DNA of 64,000 nt from a bacterium HR15 (GTDB lineage Bacteria > Armatimonadota > Fimbriimonadia > Fimbriimonadales > GBS-DC), in the NCBI GenBank assembly GCA_002898555.1, contig BEHR01000001.1, positions 62,001 to 126,000 on the forward strand, read 5' to 3'. Each line of letters starts with the position of its first letter. Position 1 is the stretch's first letter. Made by a program: the position numbers and the translations under genes. The notes beneath the pieces are model-generated. The model did no database searches. It worked only from the letters and a program-made list of their open reading frames with translations, and was not told the DNA's origin. Below are positions 15,569-24,767 of this stretch, in pieces.

Positions 15569-17989
15569 GTGATACGCGCTCATACTGCGCTGTTCGTCGG
15601 GCGCGAGCGGGAACTGGAGCGGTTAGACGCGCTGTTTGAGCAACCCTCGGGCGTGCTAATAGTGACCGCGCCTGCAGGCTACGGCAAGACCGCCCTGCTC
15701 GCCAACTGGCTCGACCAACGCCATGGGAACGGCTGCTTTATCGCCCACCACTTCTTCCGCAGGGAATACGACGACGCGAACCGTTTGGATAGCGTCCCCA
15801 ACGCGCTTTTCAACCTGCTGCGCCAGCTTTACATTTACTATGGGGTCGAGCGGGAGCTGCCGCCACGCGACGAGGGGCAGCTGCGCGACGCATTGCTGGG
15901 GCTGCTGCAGGAACGCGGCGCACTTCCCGAAGAGCCGCTTGTGCTATTGCTGGACGGGCTGGACGAGGCGGAGAAGGAACTTCTGCCGCCCCTGCCCAGT
16001 CCCCTGCCCGAAGGCGTCTATGTGGTGGTCGCTATCCGTGCCGACGAAACCGAAACGCCCGCCATGTTGCGCCCGTGGATGCAAATGCAAGTGCAGCGCA
16101 TGCACCTGCAGTCGCTCCCGCACACGGCGGTCATCGACTACCTCGCGCGTGCTGGCGATGGGGAACTGGCAGCGTATGCTCAAGATGCCTCCTTTGTCGA
16201 ACTGGTTCTGCAAAAAACTGAGGGCTATCCGTTGCACCTGCGCTTTCTGGTGGACGATTTGCTGCAAGTAGCGACATCGGGCGGCGATGTGCGAGCCGCT
16301 CTGGAGCGCACCCCACAAGGCTTTGACAACTATGTGCGTGAGCAGCTGCGCCACCTTGCCCGGAGCCTCGCCAACGCGGAAAAAGTGCAGCGATTGTTTG
16401 CCCTGCTGGCGACCGCGCTCGGCGCGCTCAGCGAACGCGAGATCGAGGCGCTCACCGAGCTGAACGCTTTTGAACTCGAAGCGCTACCGAGGGAGGCGAC
16501 GCGCTGGTTCTCCATCACCGAGCGAGACGGCGCGCGCTTTTACGCCTTCACGCACCCGACGCTGGGCGACGCCTTCGAAGGCGCACTGGGCGCTCTGGCG
16601 CACGAGGCGCGCCAGCAACTGCTGGATTATTGCGCCCGCTGGCAGGAGCACCGCAGCCCCTACGCGCTGCGCCACTACCCCGCCCATCTGAGGGAAGCGA
16701 ACCGGACCGACACCCTTTACCAACTGGCACGCGACGAGGCGTTCCTGCAGGCGCAACGCGAAACCCTGCCTGCGGAACCCGACCTGCCCCTGCGCACGCT
16801 GCAAACCGCGCTGGACGCCGCCATCGCCCAAGAGCATGCCCCCATCATCGCCGAGATGATGCTGCGCCACGCCCATCGCGCCGCGCAAGCCGAAACACCG
16901 CTGGACGCCCTAAGGCAAGGCAACATGGAACGCGCCATCGGGCTGGCAAAGCAAGCCCTGGAGCGCGACTACACGAGCGGCACGCTCTGGCTGCTCCTGC
17001 TCGCATGGAACCGCCACCATGCGGGCGACGCCTCAGGCGCGGAACGCTGCTTGACGGAGATAACGCAGTGGTGGAAAGGGAGAACCCTGGAGAAACTAAG
17101 AGATGGGCAAGAAGAGGCAACGGCTTTCATGCTCACACCCCTCAGCCATCTGCCCAGCGCGTCCAAAGTCGCCGTGCAAACGCTCAGCGATGAAAGACTC
17201 GAATCGTTTGCCCTTCGCTGGGCGCAGATAGGTGAGTTTGTCCAAGCACTGGCAATCGCCCAGCAGATTGAGAGGGCAGGCTCTCGCTCTTGGGCGTTGG
17301 TGAAGATTGCGCAGGCGATGGCGCAGATAGGTGAGTTCGCCCAAGCACTGGCAATCGCCCAGCAGATTGAGTGGGCATACTTTCGCTCTCGGGCGTTGGT
17401 GGAGATTGGGCAGGCGATGGCGCAGATAGGTGAGTTCGCCCAAGCACTGGCAATCGCCCAGCAGATTGAGGGGGCATACTTTCGCTCTGAGGCGTTGGTG
17501 GGGCTTGGGCAGGCGATGGCGCAGATAGGGGCAACTGAAGAGGCGCAAGCGGTTCTCCAACAAGCGGTAGAGGCTGCCCAGCAGATTGAGTGGGCATCCC
17601 ACCGCGCTGAGGCGTTGGTGAAGATTGCGCAGGCACTGACGCAGGTGGGAGAGCATGAACACGCTCGGACGGTGCTGCGCGAGGCGTGGGAGGCGGCGCA
17701 CGCCACCGGACTATTCTCCACCCTCTGGAAAGTTGCCCAAACCGCAGCGGAATTGGGCTTCGATGACCTCGCGGTGGACTATGCGCGGCAGATAGCCGGG
17801 CACCGCGCCGATGACTTGCCCCAGGTGCTGAACGCGCTGACGGAGCGCGGGGCGAAAGGGGCGTTTCTGCAGTTGCTCCCGCTGTGCGCTTGGGAGAGGC
17901 TGACCGCGCTGCGAGCTTGCGCGTGCCTCATCGCTTTCTACCCCGCCCATGCTGCTGCCATTGCGGAGCAGGCGCGGGCGTGGATGTGA
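15569..17989 (+). CDS. STAND-family NTPase with TPR-like repeats (C-terminal part of split protein)
   Basis: 806 residues from an annotated GTG, but no Shine-Dalgarno precedes it and the same frame is open back to 15500. Walker A is APAGYGKT (residues 34-41) as in MalT/NACHT-like STAND ATPases; Walker B is LVLLLDGLDE (124-133), followed by a sensor-like VAIRADE. The C-terminal half is an alpha-solenoid with three near-perfect 33-residue repeats (AQIGEFAQALAIAQQIE) at about 17222-17518 and a degenerate fourth. Such proteins are signal-sensing oligomerising ATPases, often regulatory or antiphage; the role here is unknown. The split may make it a pseudogene. Confidence 0.75.
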   Translation: MIRAHTALFVGRERELERLDALFEQPSGVLIVTAPAGYGKTALLANWLDQRHGNGCFIAHHFFRREYDDANRLDSVPNALFNLLRQLYIYYGVERELPPRDEGQLRDALLGLLQERGALPEEPLVLLLDGLDEAEKELLPPLPSPLPEGVYVVVAIRADETETPAMLRPWMQMQVQRMHLQSLPHTAVIDYLARAGDGELAAYAQDASFVELVLQKTEGYPLHLRFLVDDLLQVATSGGDVRAALERTPQGFDNYVREQLRHLARSLANAEKVQRLFALLATALGALSEREIEALTELNAFELEALPREATRWFSITERDGARFYAFTHPTLGDAFEGALGALAHEARQQLLDYCARWQEHRSPYALRHYPAHLREANRTDTLYQLARDEAFLQAQRETLPAEPDLPLRTLQTALDAAIAQEHAPIIAEMMLRHAHRAAQAETPLDALRQGNMERAIGLAKQALERDYTSGTLWLLLLAWNRHHAGDASGAERCLTEITQWWKGRTLEKLRDGQEEATAFMLTPLSHLPSASKVAVQTLSDERLESFALRWAQIGEFVQALAIAQQIERAGSRSWALVKIAQAMAQIGEFAQALAIAQQIEWAYFRSRALVEIGQAMAQIGEFAQALAIAQQIEGAYFRSEALVGLGQAMAQIGATEEAQAVLQQAVEAAQQIEWASHRAEALVKIAQALTQVGEHEHARTVLREAWEAAHATGLFSTLWKVAQTAAELGFDDLAVDYARQIAGHRADDLPQVLNALTERGAKGAFLQLLPLCAWERLTALRACACLIAFYPAHAAAIAEQARAWM
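17222..17518 (+). repeat. 99-bp tandem coding repeats (3 copies plus partial)
   Basis: Units start with GCGCAGATA at 17222, 17321, 17420 and 17519, exactly 99 bases apart. The first three units are nearly identical in DNA; the fourth diverges after GCGCAGATAGGGGCA. They encode the 33-residue helical repeats of the STAND protein. Confidence 0.85.
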
Positions 17990-18097
17990 ACATGAGGACC
18001 GAAAAATCCGCGACGGGTGAGGGTGTGGGGCGCTGGACTAAGGTGCCAGCAGGACAATCTGCGAAGACCGCGTAAAGAGGGGCGCAGGAGGTCCGCT

Positions 18098-19225
18098 ATG
18101 CGCATTATCGGAATGCAGCTGCGGCTGCTGGAGTATCCGCTGTCGACACCGTTCTATCCGTCGTGGTTGCCGGGCTACCCGCAGACCGCGCACCGCGTGC
18201 AATTGTTAACGCTGGAGACCGACGAGGGCATTCGGGGCTATGCAGCGAATGTCGCCTTCAGCCAGGAGGGGGCGGGATTGCAACACCTCTTATTGCCCTT
18301 CCTGTTCGGGCGCGACCCGTTCCAGATCGAACAGGTGGTGCAAATTTGCCGTTCGGCAACCTTTCTGGGCTTGCGCCTCTGGTGGATCGAGATGGCGTTC
18401 TGGGATATTCTTGGCAAAGCGACCGGTCAGCCCATCTATCGCCTGCTGGGCGGCTATCAGGAGCGTATAAAAGCCTACGCCAGCACGGGCGAACTGAAAA
18501 GTGTCGAGGAGCGGCTCGACTATATCGCCCAGATTCGGGAGATGGGCTTTCGCGCGGTCAAACTGCGCTTCCACCACATGGATTGGCGTGAGGACATGGC
18601 GGTCGCTCGCCAGGTGCGCGCACAGTACCCCGAAATGGAGATTCTTGTGGACGCCAACATGGGCTGGCGAGTGGCAGGGATGGGCGACGCACCGAAATGG
18701 GACATCGCCACGGCGCTGCGCGTTGCCGAAGAGCTTGCCGAACTCGGCGTCGTCTGGCTGGAGGAGCCGCTGGAGAAACACGATTACGAGGGCTACCGCC
18801 GCCTGCGCGAGAAGTCGCCCGTCGCCCTTGCAGCAGGCGAGATGAACCAAGACCTGCACGAGTTCCGCGAGTTTCTGCTGCGCGACGCGCTCGATGTGCT
18901 GCAGCCCGATGTGTCGCTCTCGGGCGGGATCAGCACGGGCAAGAAAATTGCGGGCATGGCGGAAGCGTTCGGCAAGCAGATCGCACCCCACACCTGGACC
19001 AACGGACTGGGACTGGCAGCGAATCTGCAACTGATGGGGGCATGCCCTAATTGCACATGGGCCGAGTTCCCTTACGAACCGCCCGGCTGGGACCTCAAAG
19101 CGCGCGACTACTTCCTCACCGAGCCAATCACCATCGATCCCGACGGCTACATCACGATCCCTGCCAAGCCCGGGCTGGGAGTGGAAGTCGACGAGGACGC
19201 CGTGCAACATTATACGGCAACCTAA
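18098..19225 (+). CDS. Enolase-superfamily enzyme (mandelate racemase/muconate lactonizing type)
   Basis: 375 residues. N-terminal capping domain, then a beta/alpha barrel. The metal ligands appear as Asp in LVDANMGW, Glu in WLEEPLE and Glu in AAGEMNQ; AVKLRFHH supplies a lysine at the barrel's second strand and APHTW a late histidine, as in mandelate-racemase-subgroup dehydratases. Substrate cannot be assigned; sugar-acid dehydratase or racemase is most likely. The start at 18098 follows AGGAGGTCC; the frame extends upstream to 18017 without support. No sugar-acid pathway genes are adjacent. Confidence 0.85.
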   Translation: MRIIGMQLRLLEYPLSTPFYPSWLPGYPQTAHRVQLLTLETDEGIRGYAANVAFSQEGAGLQHLLLPFLFGRDPFQIEQVVQICRSATFLGLRLWWIEMAFWDILGKATGQPIYRLLGGYQERIKAYASTGELKSVEERLDYIAQIREMGFRAVKLRFHHMDWREDMAVARQVRAQYPEMEILVDANMGWRVAGMGDAPKWDIATALRVAEELAELGVVWLEEPLEKHDYEGYRRLREKSPVALAAGEMNQDLHEFREFLLRDALDVLQPDVSLSGGISTGKKIAGMAEAFGKQIAPHTWTNGLGLAANLQLMGACPNCTWAEFPYEPPGWDLKARDYFLTEPITIDPDGYITIPAKPGLGVEVDEDAVQHYTAT

Positions 19226-19262
19226 CACCCGCTCAACAGCCCTAATAGACAACCGATTGGGT

Positions 19263-19268
19263 TATAAT
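19263..19268 (+). promoter_or_regulatory. -10 box
   Basis: TATAAT in TTGGGTTATAATAG, about 31 bases before the ATG at 19300. The same TTGGGTTATAATAG string occurs at 53337-53350. Confidence 0.65.
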
Positions 19269-19299
19269 AGAATCGGCGATACCGAAGGAGGAACAGGCA

Positions 19300-20508
19300 A
19301 TGCGTACATCGATGGCAGGATTACTGGCTCTAATGGTGGCGATGCTCTCGGCGCAGAGTGGCTGGCAGACGCTGGGCGGTTGGGAGCTGATCGAGCGACT
19401 GGACGATGTGCAAGTAATCAAGGTTTTTCGCCCGGATAATCTTTTCCAACCTGCGGTGCCGCGCTGGCAGCCCTTCGACGGGGGCGATTTCTTCCCGACA
19501 GACCAGCTGCTCTATTACCGCTGGGCAACTTCAGGACAGTACTATGCCTATGACAGCGAGGGCAAGATCGCGCTGGACGATGTGCAAATCTATCCCTACT
19601 TGGATCCCAGCGGGCAGGGACGATTCCGAATCAGCCGTGTGGAGATCATGGTTTACTTCCCGCGTGTGGGCTACTACGACATTCAGGGCTTCTGGACAGG
19701 CGCGGATAGCGACTTCCCACCCTACCCCAGCTTCGCTCCACCTGCCACTTTCCTGCGGGGCAATCAAGGTCCTCACCGGCTCTATGTACCGCAGGCAGGC
19801 GTATGGCGGCTGGGAACCAACCCTGACCCCAATAATGAGGTGTTCACCGTTCAGGCGGGGCAGCTGGGGCAGGATTTCGGCAACATGTTCGTGTTCTATC
19901 TGGGCATTCGGGTCTCCAGCCCAGCGGCATGGGTGTGTGGCAATCTGCCTGGCGACCCCAATTTCGATTATTTTATCCAGTACGAACCCGACAATCAGGA
20001 GGATGTGTATCAATATTACGGGTTGGAAGGCGGCGTGCAGGCGACCTTTGGACTGCGCATTTGGGGAGATGCCGCGCCGGCTACGACCCTGCAGGGCGTG
20101 ATTAACATCGAAGGCTACACGGGCAGCTACGCCGGGCGTCAAGCAACCATCCGAATCCGTCAGGGCAGCACCATCAACACCTACACCGCCACGCTCAGCG
20201 ATTCGGGCATCTATCAGATTCAGGTGAGCGAGCAGGGCGCGGCAGAAGTGCTGGCGCAAATGCCGCCCGGTCTGGCGCGAAAGGTAAGCCTGACCTTGAG
20301 CGGAACAACCACCCAAAATTTCACTCTGATTAACGGCGATGTGGACGGCAGTAATACCGTCGACGATGCCGACTTGCTCGCCGTGTTGTTCGCCTTTGGG
20401 CAGACGGGCTCGAATCGTGCCGAGGATGTGAACGGCGACGGCGCGGTCGACGACGCAGACCTGCTGATTGTGTTATTCAACTTCGGTCAGACGGGCGATG
20501 GGTTCTGA
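19300..20508 (+). CDS. Exported protein with dockerin-like tail
   Basis: 402 residues. The signal peptide (MAGLLALMVAMLSAQ) is followed by a beta-rich body with no family I recognise. A carboxypeptidase-like or Cna-B-like segment near residues 265-335 (LQGVINIEGYTG...TLSDSGIYQIQVSEQGAAEVLAQ) precedes two dockerin-like repeats (DGSNTVDDADLL and NGDGAVDDADLL), and the protein ends GQTGDGF shortly after. RBS GAAGGAGG lies 8 bases upstream. Convergent with the next gene; the stops are one base apart. Confidence 0.75.
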   Translation: MRTSMAGLLALMVAMLSAQSGWQTLGGWELIERLDDVQVIKVFRPDNLFQPAVPRWQPFDGGDFFPTDQLLYYRWATSGQYYAYDSEGKIALDDVQIYPYLDPSGQGRFRISRVEIMVYFPRVGYYDIQGFWTGADSDFPPYPSFAPPATFLRGNQGPHRLYVPQAGVWRLGTNPDPNNEVFTVQAGQLGQDFGNMFVFYLGIRVSSPAAWVCGNLPGDPNFDYFIQYEPDNQEDVYQYYGLEGGVQATFGLRIWGDAAPATTLQGVINIEGYTGSYAGRQATIRIRQGSTINTYTATLSDSGIYQIQVSEQGAAEVLAQMPPGLARKVSLTLSGTTTQNFTLINGDVDGSNTVDDADLLAVLFAFGQTGSNRAEDVNGDGAVDDADLLIVLFNFGQTGDGF

Positions 20509-20509
20509 T

Positions 20510-21790
20510 TCAGACCGCACGGAGCGCCTGCTCCAGGTCTAAAATCAGGTCTTCGGGATGTTCCACGCCGACCGAGAGGCGGATGAGGCTGTCGGTGATG
20601 CCGAACGCCTGCCGATCCTCGGGGCACATATCGGCGTGGGTCATGCTGGCGGGATGTTCCGCCAGCGACTCGGTGCTGCCCAAACTCACCGCCAGTTTAA
20701 TAAGCTTCAGCGCGTTCAGGAAGCGGAACACCTCGCGCTCGCCGCCTACGATTTCGAACGAGATCATTCCGCCGGGCGCAAGGCACTGCTTGCGATAGAT
20801 GGCGTACTGCGGATCCTCCTCGCTGAGATGCCCCAGGTAGTACACACGCTGCACCTTCGGATGGTCCGCCAGAAAATCGGCGACATAGCGCGCGTTCTTC
20901 ATCTGGCAGGTCATGCGCAATTTCAGTGTCTCCAGGCTGCGCAGCAAGAGCCAGCCTGTCCATGGACCCGCCATCGTGCCAAGAAAGGTGCGCAGCATCT
21001 TGACGGGCGTCAGCATCTCTCTGGAGCCGAGGCACGCGCCTGCAATCACATCACTGTGCCCACCGATATACTTGGTGGCGGAGTAAAGAACCAGGTCTGC
21101 CCCATGCTTGAGCGGGTGCTGCCACAGCGGTCCGAGGAAGGTGTTATCCACCGCGACAGGCACCTTACGCCCTTCAGGTGCATATTTTTTCGCCAGATGC
21201 GCACAGAACTCGATGTCAACCAGCGCATTCGTCGGGTTGGCAGGCGTTTCCAGATAGATCATCGCGAGGTGGTCGCGCAAAGGGCTGCTCGCCAAGATCT
21301 GTTCGACCTGCTCATTCGGCATGCCTGCCCGAAACGCCAGTGTATGAATGCCGAACGCGCTCAACACATGGCGGAAGAGGTAATCGGTGCCGCCATAGAG
21401 GGGTTCGCTATGAAAGAGCAGATCGCCAGGGCGCAAATAGGCGAGCAGGGTCGTGGCAATAGCTGCCATGCCGCTTTCGAACACGGCCGCGGCTTCCGCC
21501 TCGTCCCAAAGGCAGAGGCGGTCCTCCAGGATTTCCAGGTCAGGATTGTTCAGCCGACTGTAGATGAGCCCGATTTGTTCGCCGGGACGCTGCTCGCGCA
21601 GCCCATACGCCAACTCAAAGAAGGCTTTGCCTTCTTCCGCGGTCTTGAACACAAAGGTCGAGGTTTGGAAAATGGGGCATTTGAGCGCGCCCTCCGACCA
21701 TTCGGGTCGGTAGCCATAGCTCATCATCAAGCTTTCGGGATGCAGTGGCTGCCCGTTCAGGTAGCCTTCCGGATGTTTGCGTTCGGTCAT
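20510..21790 (-). CDS. Cys/Met-metabolism PLP-dependent enzyme (cystathionine gamma-synthase/lyase family)
   Basis: 426 residues. Fold-type I PLP enzyme: the cofactor Lys is in SATKYIGGHSDVIAG, the PLP-phosphate region is FESGMAAIATTLLAYL, and YGGTDYLFRHVLSAFG and the C-terminal SLGSTESLAEHPASMTHA are typical of the family. Members include cystathionine gamma-synthase, cystathionine gamma-lyase and methionine gamma-lyase; the sequence alone does not decide. It has an unusually long N-terminus (about 35 residues before the conserved FQTSTFVF). Upstream hisI is 18 bases away on the same strand. Confidence 0.88.
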   Translation of the reverse strand: MTERKHPEGYLNGQPLHPESLMMSYGYRPEWSEGALKCPIFQTSTFVFKTAEEGKAFFELAYGLREQRPGEQIGLIYSRLNNPDLEILEDRLCLWDEAEAAAVFESGMAAIATTLLAYLRPGDLLFHSEPLYGGTDYLFRHVLSAFGIHTLAFRAGMPNEQVEQILASSPLRDHLAMIYLETPANPTNALVDIEFCAHLAKKYAPEGRKVPVAVDNTFLGPLWQHPLKHGADLVLYSATKYIGGHSDVIAGACLGSREMLTPVKMLRTFLGTMAGPWTGWLLLRSLETLKLRMTCQMKNARYVADFLADHPKVQRVYYLGHLSEEDPQYAIYRKQCLAPGGMISFEIVGGEREVFRFLNALKLIKLAVSLGSTESLAEHPASMTHADMCPEDRQAFGITDSLIRLSVGVEHPEDLILDLEQALRAV

Positions 21791-21808
21791 CGTTGACCCT
21801 CCTGATGT

Positions 21809-22201
21809 TTATGGTTGGCTTTTGTCCTCGCGCCAAGCAGAGAAGTGGCTGGCGTCTGGCTCTATCTCGCGCAGTTCGTCACCTTCGACGGCGCGATAGA
21901 AGCAGCTCCGATGCCCGGTGTGGCAGGCAACACCCTGTTGCTCCACCAGGATCAGCAGGCAGTCGGCATCGCAGTCGACGCGGATCTGTTTCACTCGCTG
22001 GAAGTGCCCGCTGGTTTCGCCCTTGACCCAGAACTGCTGACGCGAGCGGCTCCAGTAGGTGCAAAGCCCCGTGTGTACGGTGCGTTGCACCGCTTCTCGG
22101 TTCATATAAGCGACCATCAGCACCGTCCCGCTCTCCGCGTCCTGAATGACCGCCGGAATCAGCCCGTTCGCGTCGAAGCGCAGCTGCTCGATCCAGCGCA
22201 T
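21809..22201 (-). CDS. hisI: Phosphoribosyl-AMP cyclohydrolase
   Basis: 130 residues. Third step of histidine synthesis. Conserved segments: [30 protein letters not shown], and the metal site in [27 protein letters not shown]. It is the HisI-only form; the HisE domain is not fused. The start lies 2 bases from the stop of the upstream gene, so the two are likely co-transcribed. Other his genes are not in the window. Confidence 0.95.
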   Translation of the reverse strand: MRWIEQLRFDANGLIPAVIQDAESGTVLMVAYMNREAVQRTVHTGLCTYWSRSRQQFWVKGETSGHFQRVKQIRVDCDADCLLILVEQQGVACHTGHRSCFYRAVEGDELREIEPDASHFSAWREDKSQP

Positions 22202-22203
22202 CG

Positions 22204-23202
22204 TCAGTTCACCTGGACCTCTATCTGGGCGGTGGCGGGCTTGCGTGCGCCGTAGGGATCGGCGATGGTCAGTATCACGGTGAAAGTGCCCTTTTTCGGG
22301 AAGCGTCGTCGGATGGCATTCCCCTCGGCATCGATAAGGTTCGGATCACCGCCGAAGCTCCAGCGAAAAACCACAGGCACCGTGCCCGACTCGCTGATTC
22401 CATAGAAGGTGAGTTCATCATTGGCGGCAATCACGATTTTGCTTTCGTTGCGCGAGTTGAAGCTGAACCCGTAGCTATTGACCACATAGATATAGCCCTG
22501 TAGTGGTGTCTGCTCCGAGAGGGTGCGGATCTCGCCAAGGTAGAAAGTGGCTGTTGCATCGCTGAAGACGCCGACGCGCGCGATTTGCCCGTTCGTCTGC
22601 TTCAAGGAGGGGATGGCACTCAGCGGCATGCTCACCGATTGCCAGCCCGATTCATCTGGACGAACGCCTTGCAGGGGCAGGATAAAATCGGTGCGCTTGC
22701 CATCGCTGGTTTCCAGCACGATGCGCAACTCCTGCGCGGTGGGTTGAGTGGTGGTCGTGGTTGTTGTACCCCCACCGGGAGGTGCGCCGGGCGCACCGAA
22801 CTCGCCAAAGCCTCCGCCACGCGGACCTCTGGGGGGCGCACCCAAACCACCGCCCCGTGGACCCGTGGAGGCACCTCCTGCTGCCACAGTCGCCGTGCCC
22901 GGAAAGCGCAGGGTAAAGCGCAGCACCTTGTCAGGCGTGTTCAGGTCGCTGCGGAGGTCGACAGGCGACTGGAACTCCAACCAGCCCCCCGCAAAGTAGC
23001 CGCGCGTGGTCAGCTTGAGGGAGCGACTACCCACAAAGACCGTCTCTGTCGATTCTTCAATCGTGCCTGAACCCCAAGGGCGCAGGGTGATTCCTGCCTC
23101 GTTGAGGGGCAGACCGCGATAGAGATAGGTATCCGCATACACGCCTGCCACCCATGTTGCGCTCAGCATCAGCCCCATCGTTAGCCATTTATGCCAGCCC
23201 AT
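22204..23202 (-). CDS. Exported PKD-like protein
   Basis: 332 residues from the ATG at 23202, chosen because GGAGGCAAC precedes it and the signal peptide ([18 protein letters not shown]) starts there. The frame extends to 23235. There is a carbohydrate-binding-like beta domain, interrupted by a Gly/Pro/Thr-rich low-complexity stretch (roughly residues 110-145), and a C-terminal PKD-like domain ([32 protein letters not shown]). Likely cell-surface. Directly upstream of hisI by 2 bases; the functional link is unclear. Confidence 0.75.
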   Translation of the reverse strand: MGWHKWLTMGLMLSATWVAGVYADTYLYRGLPLNEAGITLRPWGSGTIEESTETVFVGSRSLKLTTRGYFAGGWLEFQSPVDLRSDLNTPDKVLRFTLRFPGTATVAAGGASTGPRGGGLGAPPRGPRGGGFGEFGAPGAPPGGGTTTTTTTQPTAQELRIVLETSDGKRTDFILPLQGVRPDESGWQSVSMPLSAIPSLKQTNGQIARVGVFSDATATFYLGEIRTLSEQTPLQGYIYVVNSYGFSFNSRNESKIVIAANDELTFYGISESGTVPVVFRWSFGGDPNLIDAEGNAIRRRFPKKGTFTVILTIADPYGARKPATAQIEVQVN

Positions 23203-23328
23203 CGTTTCGTTGCCTCCACCCTTTAGTTTACCCAACTAACCCTTGCCACCCGCTGCAAAGTTACCCGCAAAAAGTGCGATCAAGACAGTCATGGGGGCTT
23301 GTCCCGACAAGGCGCAGAAGGTTGGAGA

Positions 23329-23352
23329 GGGGCGCATTGGTGTGTGCGCCCC
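23329..23352. terminator. GGGGCGCA/TGCGCCCC hairpin
   Basis: 8-bp perfect stem with an 8-base loop, downstream of the PEP-CTERM gene stop at 23386. No strong T-run. Similar hairpins at 53228 and 56549 suggest a repeated element. Confidence 0.45.
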
Positions 23353-23385
23353 TGTATTCCAGGCATCACAATGGTTCGAACCGCT

Positions 23386-24435
23386 TCAGGTGAGTGGGAA
23401 GATATTCGGGGTTCCGCTGTGGCGGGCGCGTCGACGGTGGAAGCCAAGCAGGCTTACCACGCCCACACTGAGCGCGACCACGCTGGCGGGCTCGGGCACC
23501 ACTTCGAAGCGGAACCACTTAATCTCGTAAGACTCCATCCCTGTGAAGGAGAAGCTCTGGGTGCCTGCGGAGTCGGTGACGGTAAAGGTAAAGGTTGCGG
23601 GGGTGGTGGTGCTGGCGGAGCTAAGTACCGCGCCCGCGTTTTCAGGGAACAGCATCCCGCCCGTGCGCCAGCGGTCATCAGAGGGGCTTCCTTGCTCGTT
23701 CACCAGATCCCAGCGTGTGAGCGCAAGGTAGTAGACACCGGGAGCGTAATCGCGCCTCAGCAGCGATTGATTGGTTGTGCCTGTACCTCCACCGTCCGTG
23801 CTCTCGTTGTCGTTGCCGTAACCCGGAATCGCATTGAAGTTCCCATCATAAACCCAGAGGTCGGTGTTGAGCACCGTGCCCCCAATGGTGGAAATGGTGA
23901 TGGTTCCGGGTTGAAAAGTGCCCAGATTGGTGGGGGTGATTTCCAGTCGTTCCAGCGTCGCTCGGTAAGGCTCCGTAGTGCTGCTGGTGCCTGTAACGCG
24001 GTAGTAGATTTGTTCCTGTCTGCCGAACCCGTACCATTGCACGAAGCGCGGTGGGTTGGTCGCGCTCGAAGAACGCTGAACCCAGCCCTCGTTGCCATTT
24101 CCTGTCCCTACAGGACCCGGCCAGGGACCGGGCGGCGCAGGGTTCTGTCCCTGCCCGCGTATCTCGCCCGTGTGCCCCACGATGTCGCTTGTCAGCACAA
24201 GGCGATAGCGATAGATGGCAGGGGCAGCTGCCGCCGTTCGGACCAGGAAGTAGTCCTGCTCGGAGCCTGTAGACCCCATGCTGACGCCTTGAATCCACTC
24301 GCCGGGGTTCAGCGTAAAAGCGTTCGCCTGTGCCCGCGAGTCGTTCGGCTCGCTCTCCATGTACTGGGCAAACACGCTCGATACCAGCGACGCGATCACG
24401 ATACTGCTCACTAACCACTGTCTTAGCTCTCTCAT
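23386..24435 (-). CDS. PEP-CTERM exported protein
   Basis: 349 residues. N-terminal signal peptide (WLVSSIVIASLVSSVFAQ), then ESEPNDSRAQANAF, a motif typical of pre-peptidase C-terminal (DVUxxxx/PPC-like) domains repeated in surface proteins. The C-terminus has the exosortase sorting signal: VPEPASVVALSVGVVSLLG followed by HRRRAR. Unusually, 11 more residues follow the basic cluster. The leader contains GGAGGCTGA before the ATG and two hairpins at 24462-24514. An exosortase gene is implied elsewhere. Confidence 0.8.
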   Translation of the reverse strand: MRELRQWLVSSIVIASLVSSVFAQYMESEPNDSRAQANAFTLNPGEWIQGVSMGSTGSEQDYFLVRTAAAAPAIYRYRLVLTSDIVGHTGEIRGQGQNPAPPGPWPGPVGTGNGNEGWVQRSSSATNPPRFVQWYGFGRQEQIYYRVTGTSSTTEPYRATLERLEITPTNLGTFQPGTITISTIGGTVLNTDLWVYDGNFNAIPGYGNDNESTDGGGTGTTNQSLLRRDYAPGVYYLALTRWDLVNEQGSPSDDRWRTGGMLFPENAGAVLSSASTTTPATFTFTVTDSAGTQSFSFTGMESYEIKWFRFEVVPEPASVVALSVGVVSLLGFHRRRARHSGTPNIFPLT

Positions 24436-24491
24436 AGGAATCAGCCTCCATTGGGTTTTCTTTTGTCCCCCGGACTTACCGGGCGACTATT

Positions 24492-24514
24492 GCTCTGGTC
24501 TTGTTGACCAGAGC
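24492..24514. other. Perfect leader hairpin
   Basis: 9-bp stem GCTCTGGTC/GACCAGAGC with loop TTGTT, in the region upstream of the PEP-CTERM gene and downstream of the HAF gene ending at 24573. Either a terminator for the latter (no T-run) or a leader structure of the former. Confidence 0.5.
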
Positions 24515-24572
24515 CTGTAGAGTACAGGGCGATTCCTCCTTCTCTTTCAGAAGTGCAGTCCAACATCTCTCG

Positions 24573-24767
24573 TCAACACCCCTGCCCGAAGTTGAATAGC
24601 ACGATGAGCAGGTCGGCGTCGTCCACGATGCCATCTTTGTTGATGTCTTCGTGGCGGGTCAATCCCGTGCCGGGCGTGCCGAAAGCGAACAGCACGGCAA
24701 GCAGGTCGCTATCGTCGATGCAGCCGTCGCCGTTCGTGTCGCCCGTGCGCCAGGTATCCAGCAGGAA
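24573..24767. repeat. 195-bp perfect duplicate of 25888-26082
   Basis: Both copies begin exactly at the stop codon and run identically for 195 bases, ending at the Phe/Leu-rich sequence before the tail (within ESFLLDT-like sequence). Beyond them the genes diverge clearly. Confidence 0.95.

Noticed and set aside
17222-17600. Evenly spaced repeats as a CRISPR array
   Set aside because: Units are 99 bases, in frame, with no spacers; they encode solenoid repeats.
20558-21796. 412-residue frame antisense to the PLP enzyme
   Set aside because: The minus-strand gene carries all PLP motifs.
23299-24414. 371-residue frame antisense to the PEP-CTERM gene
   Set aside because: The minus-strand gene has a signal peptide and sorting signal; the + frame has Arg/Gly/Val-rich noise.
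24462-24514. Leader hairpins of the PEP-CTERM gene as a riboswitch
   Set aside because: Only simple stems are seen; no known riboswitch motif recognised.
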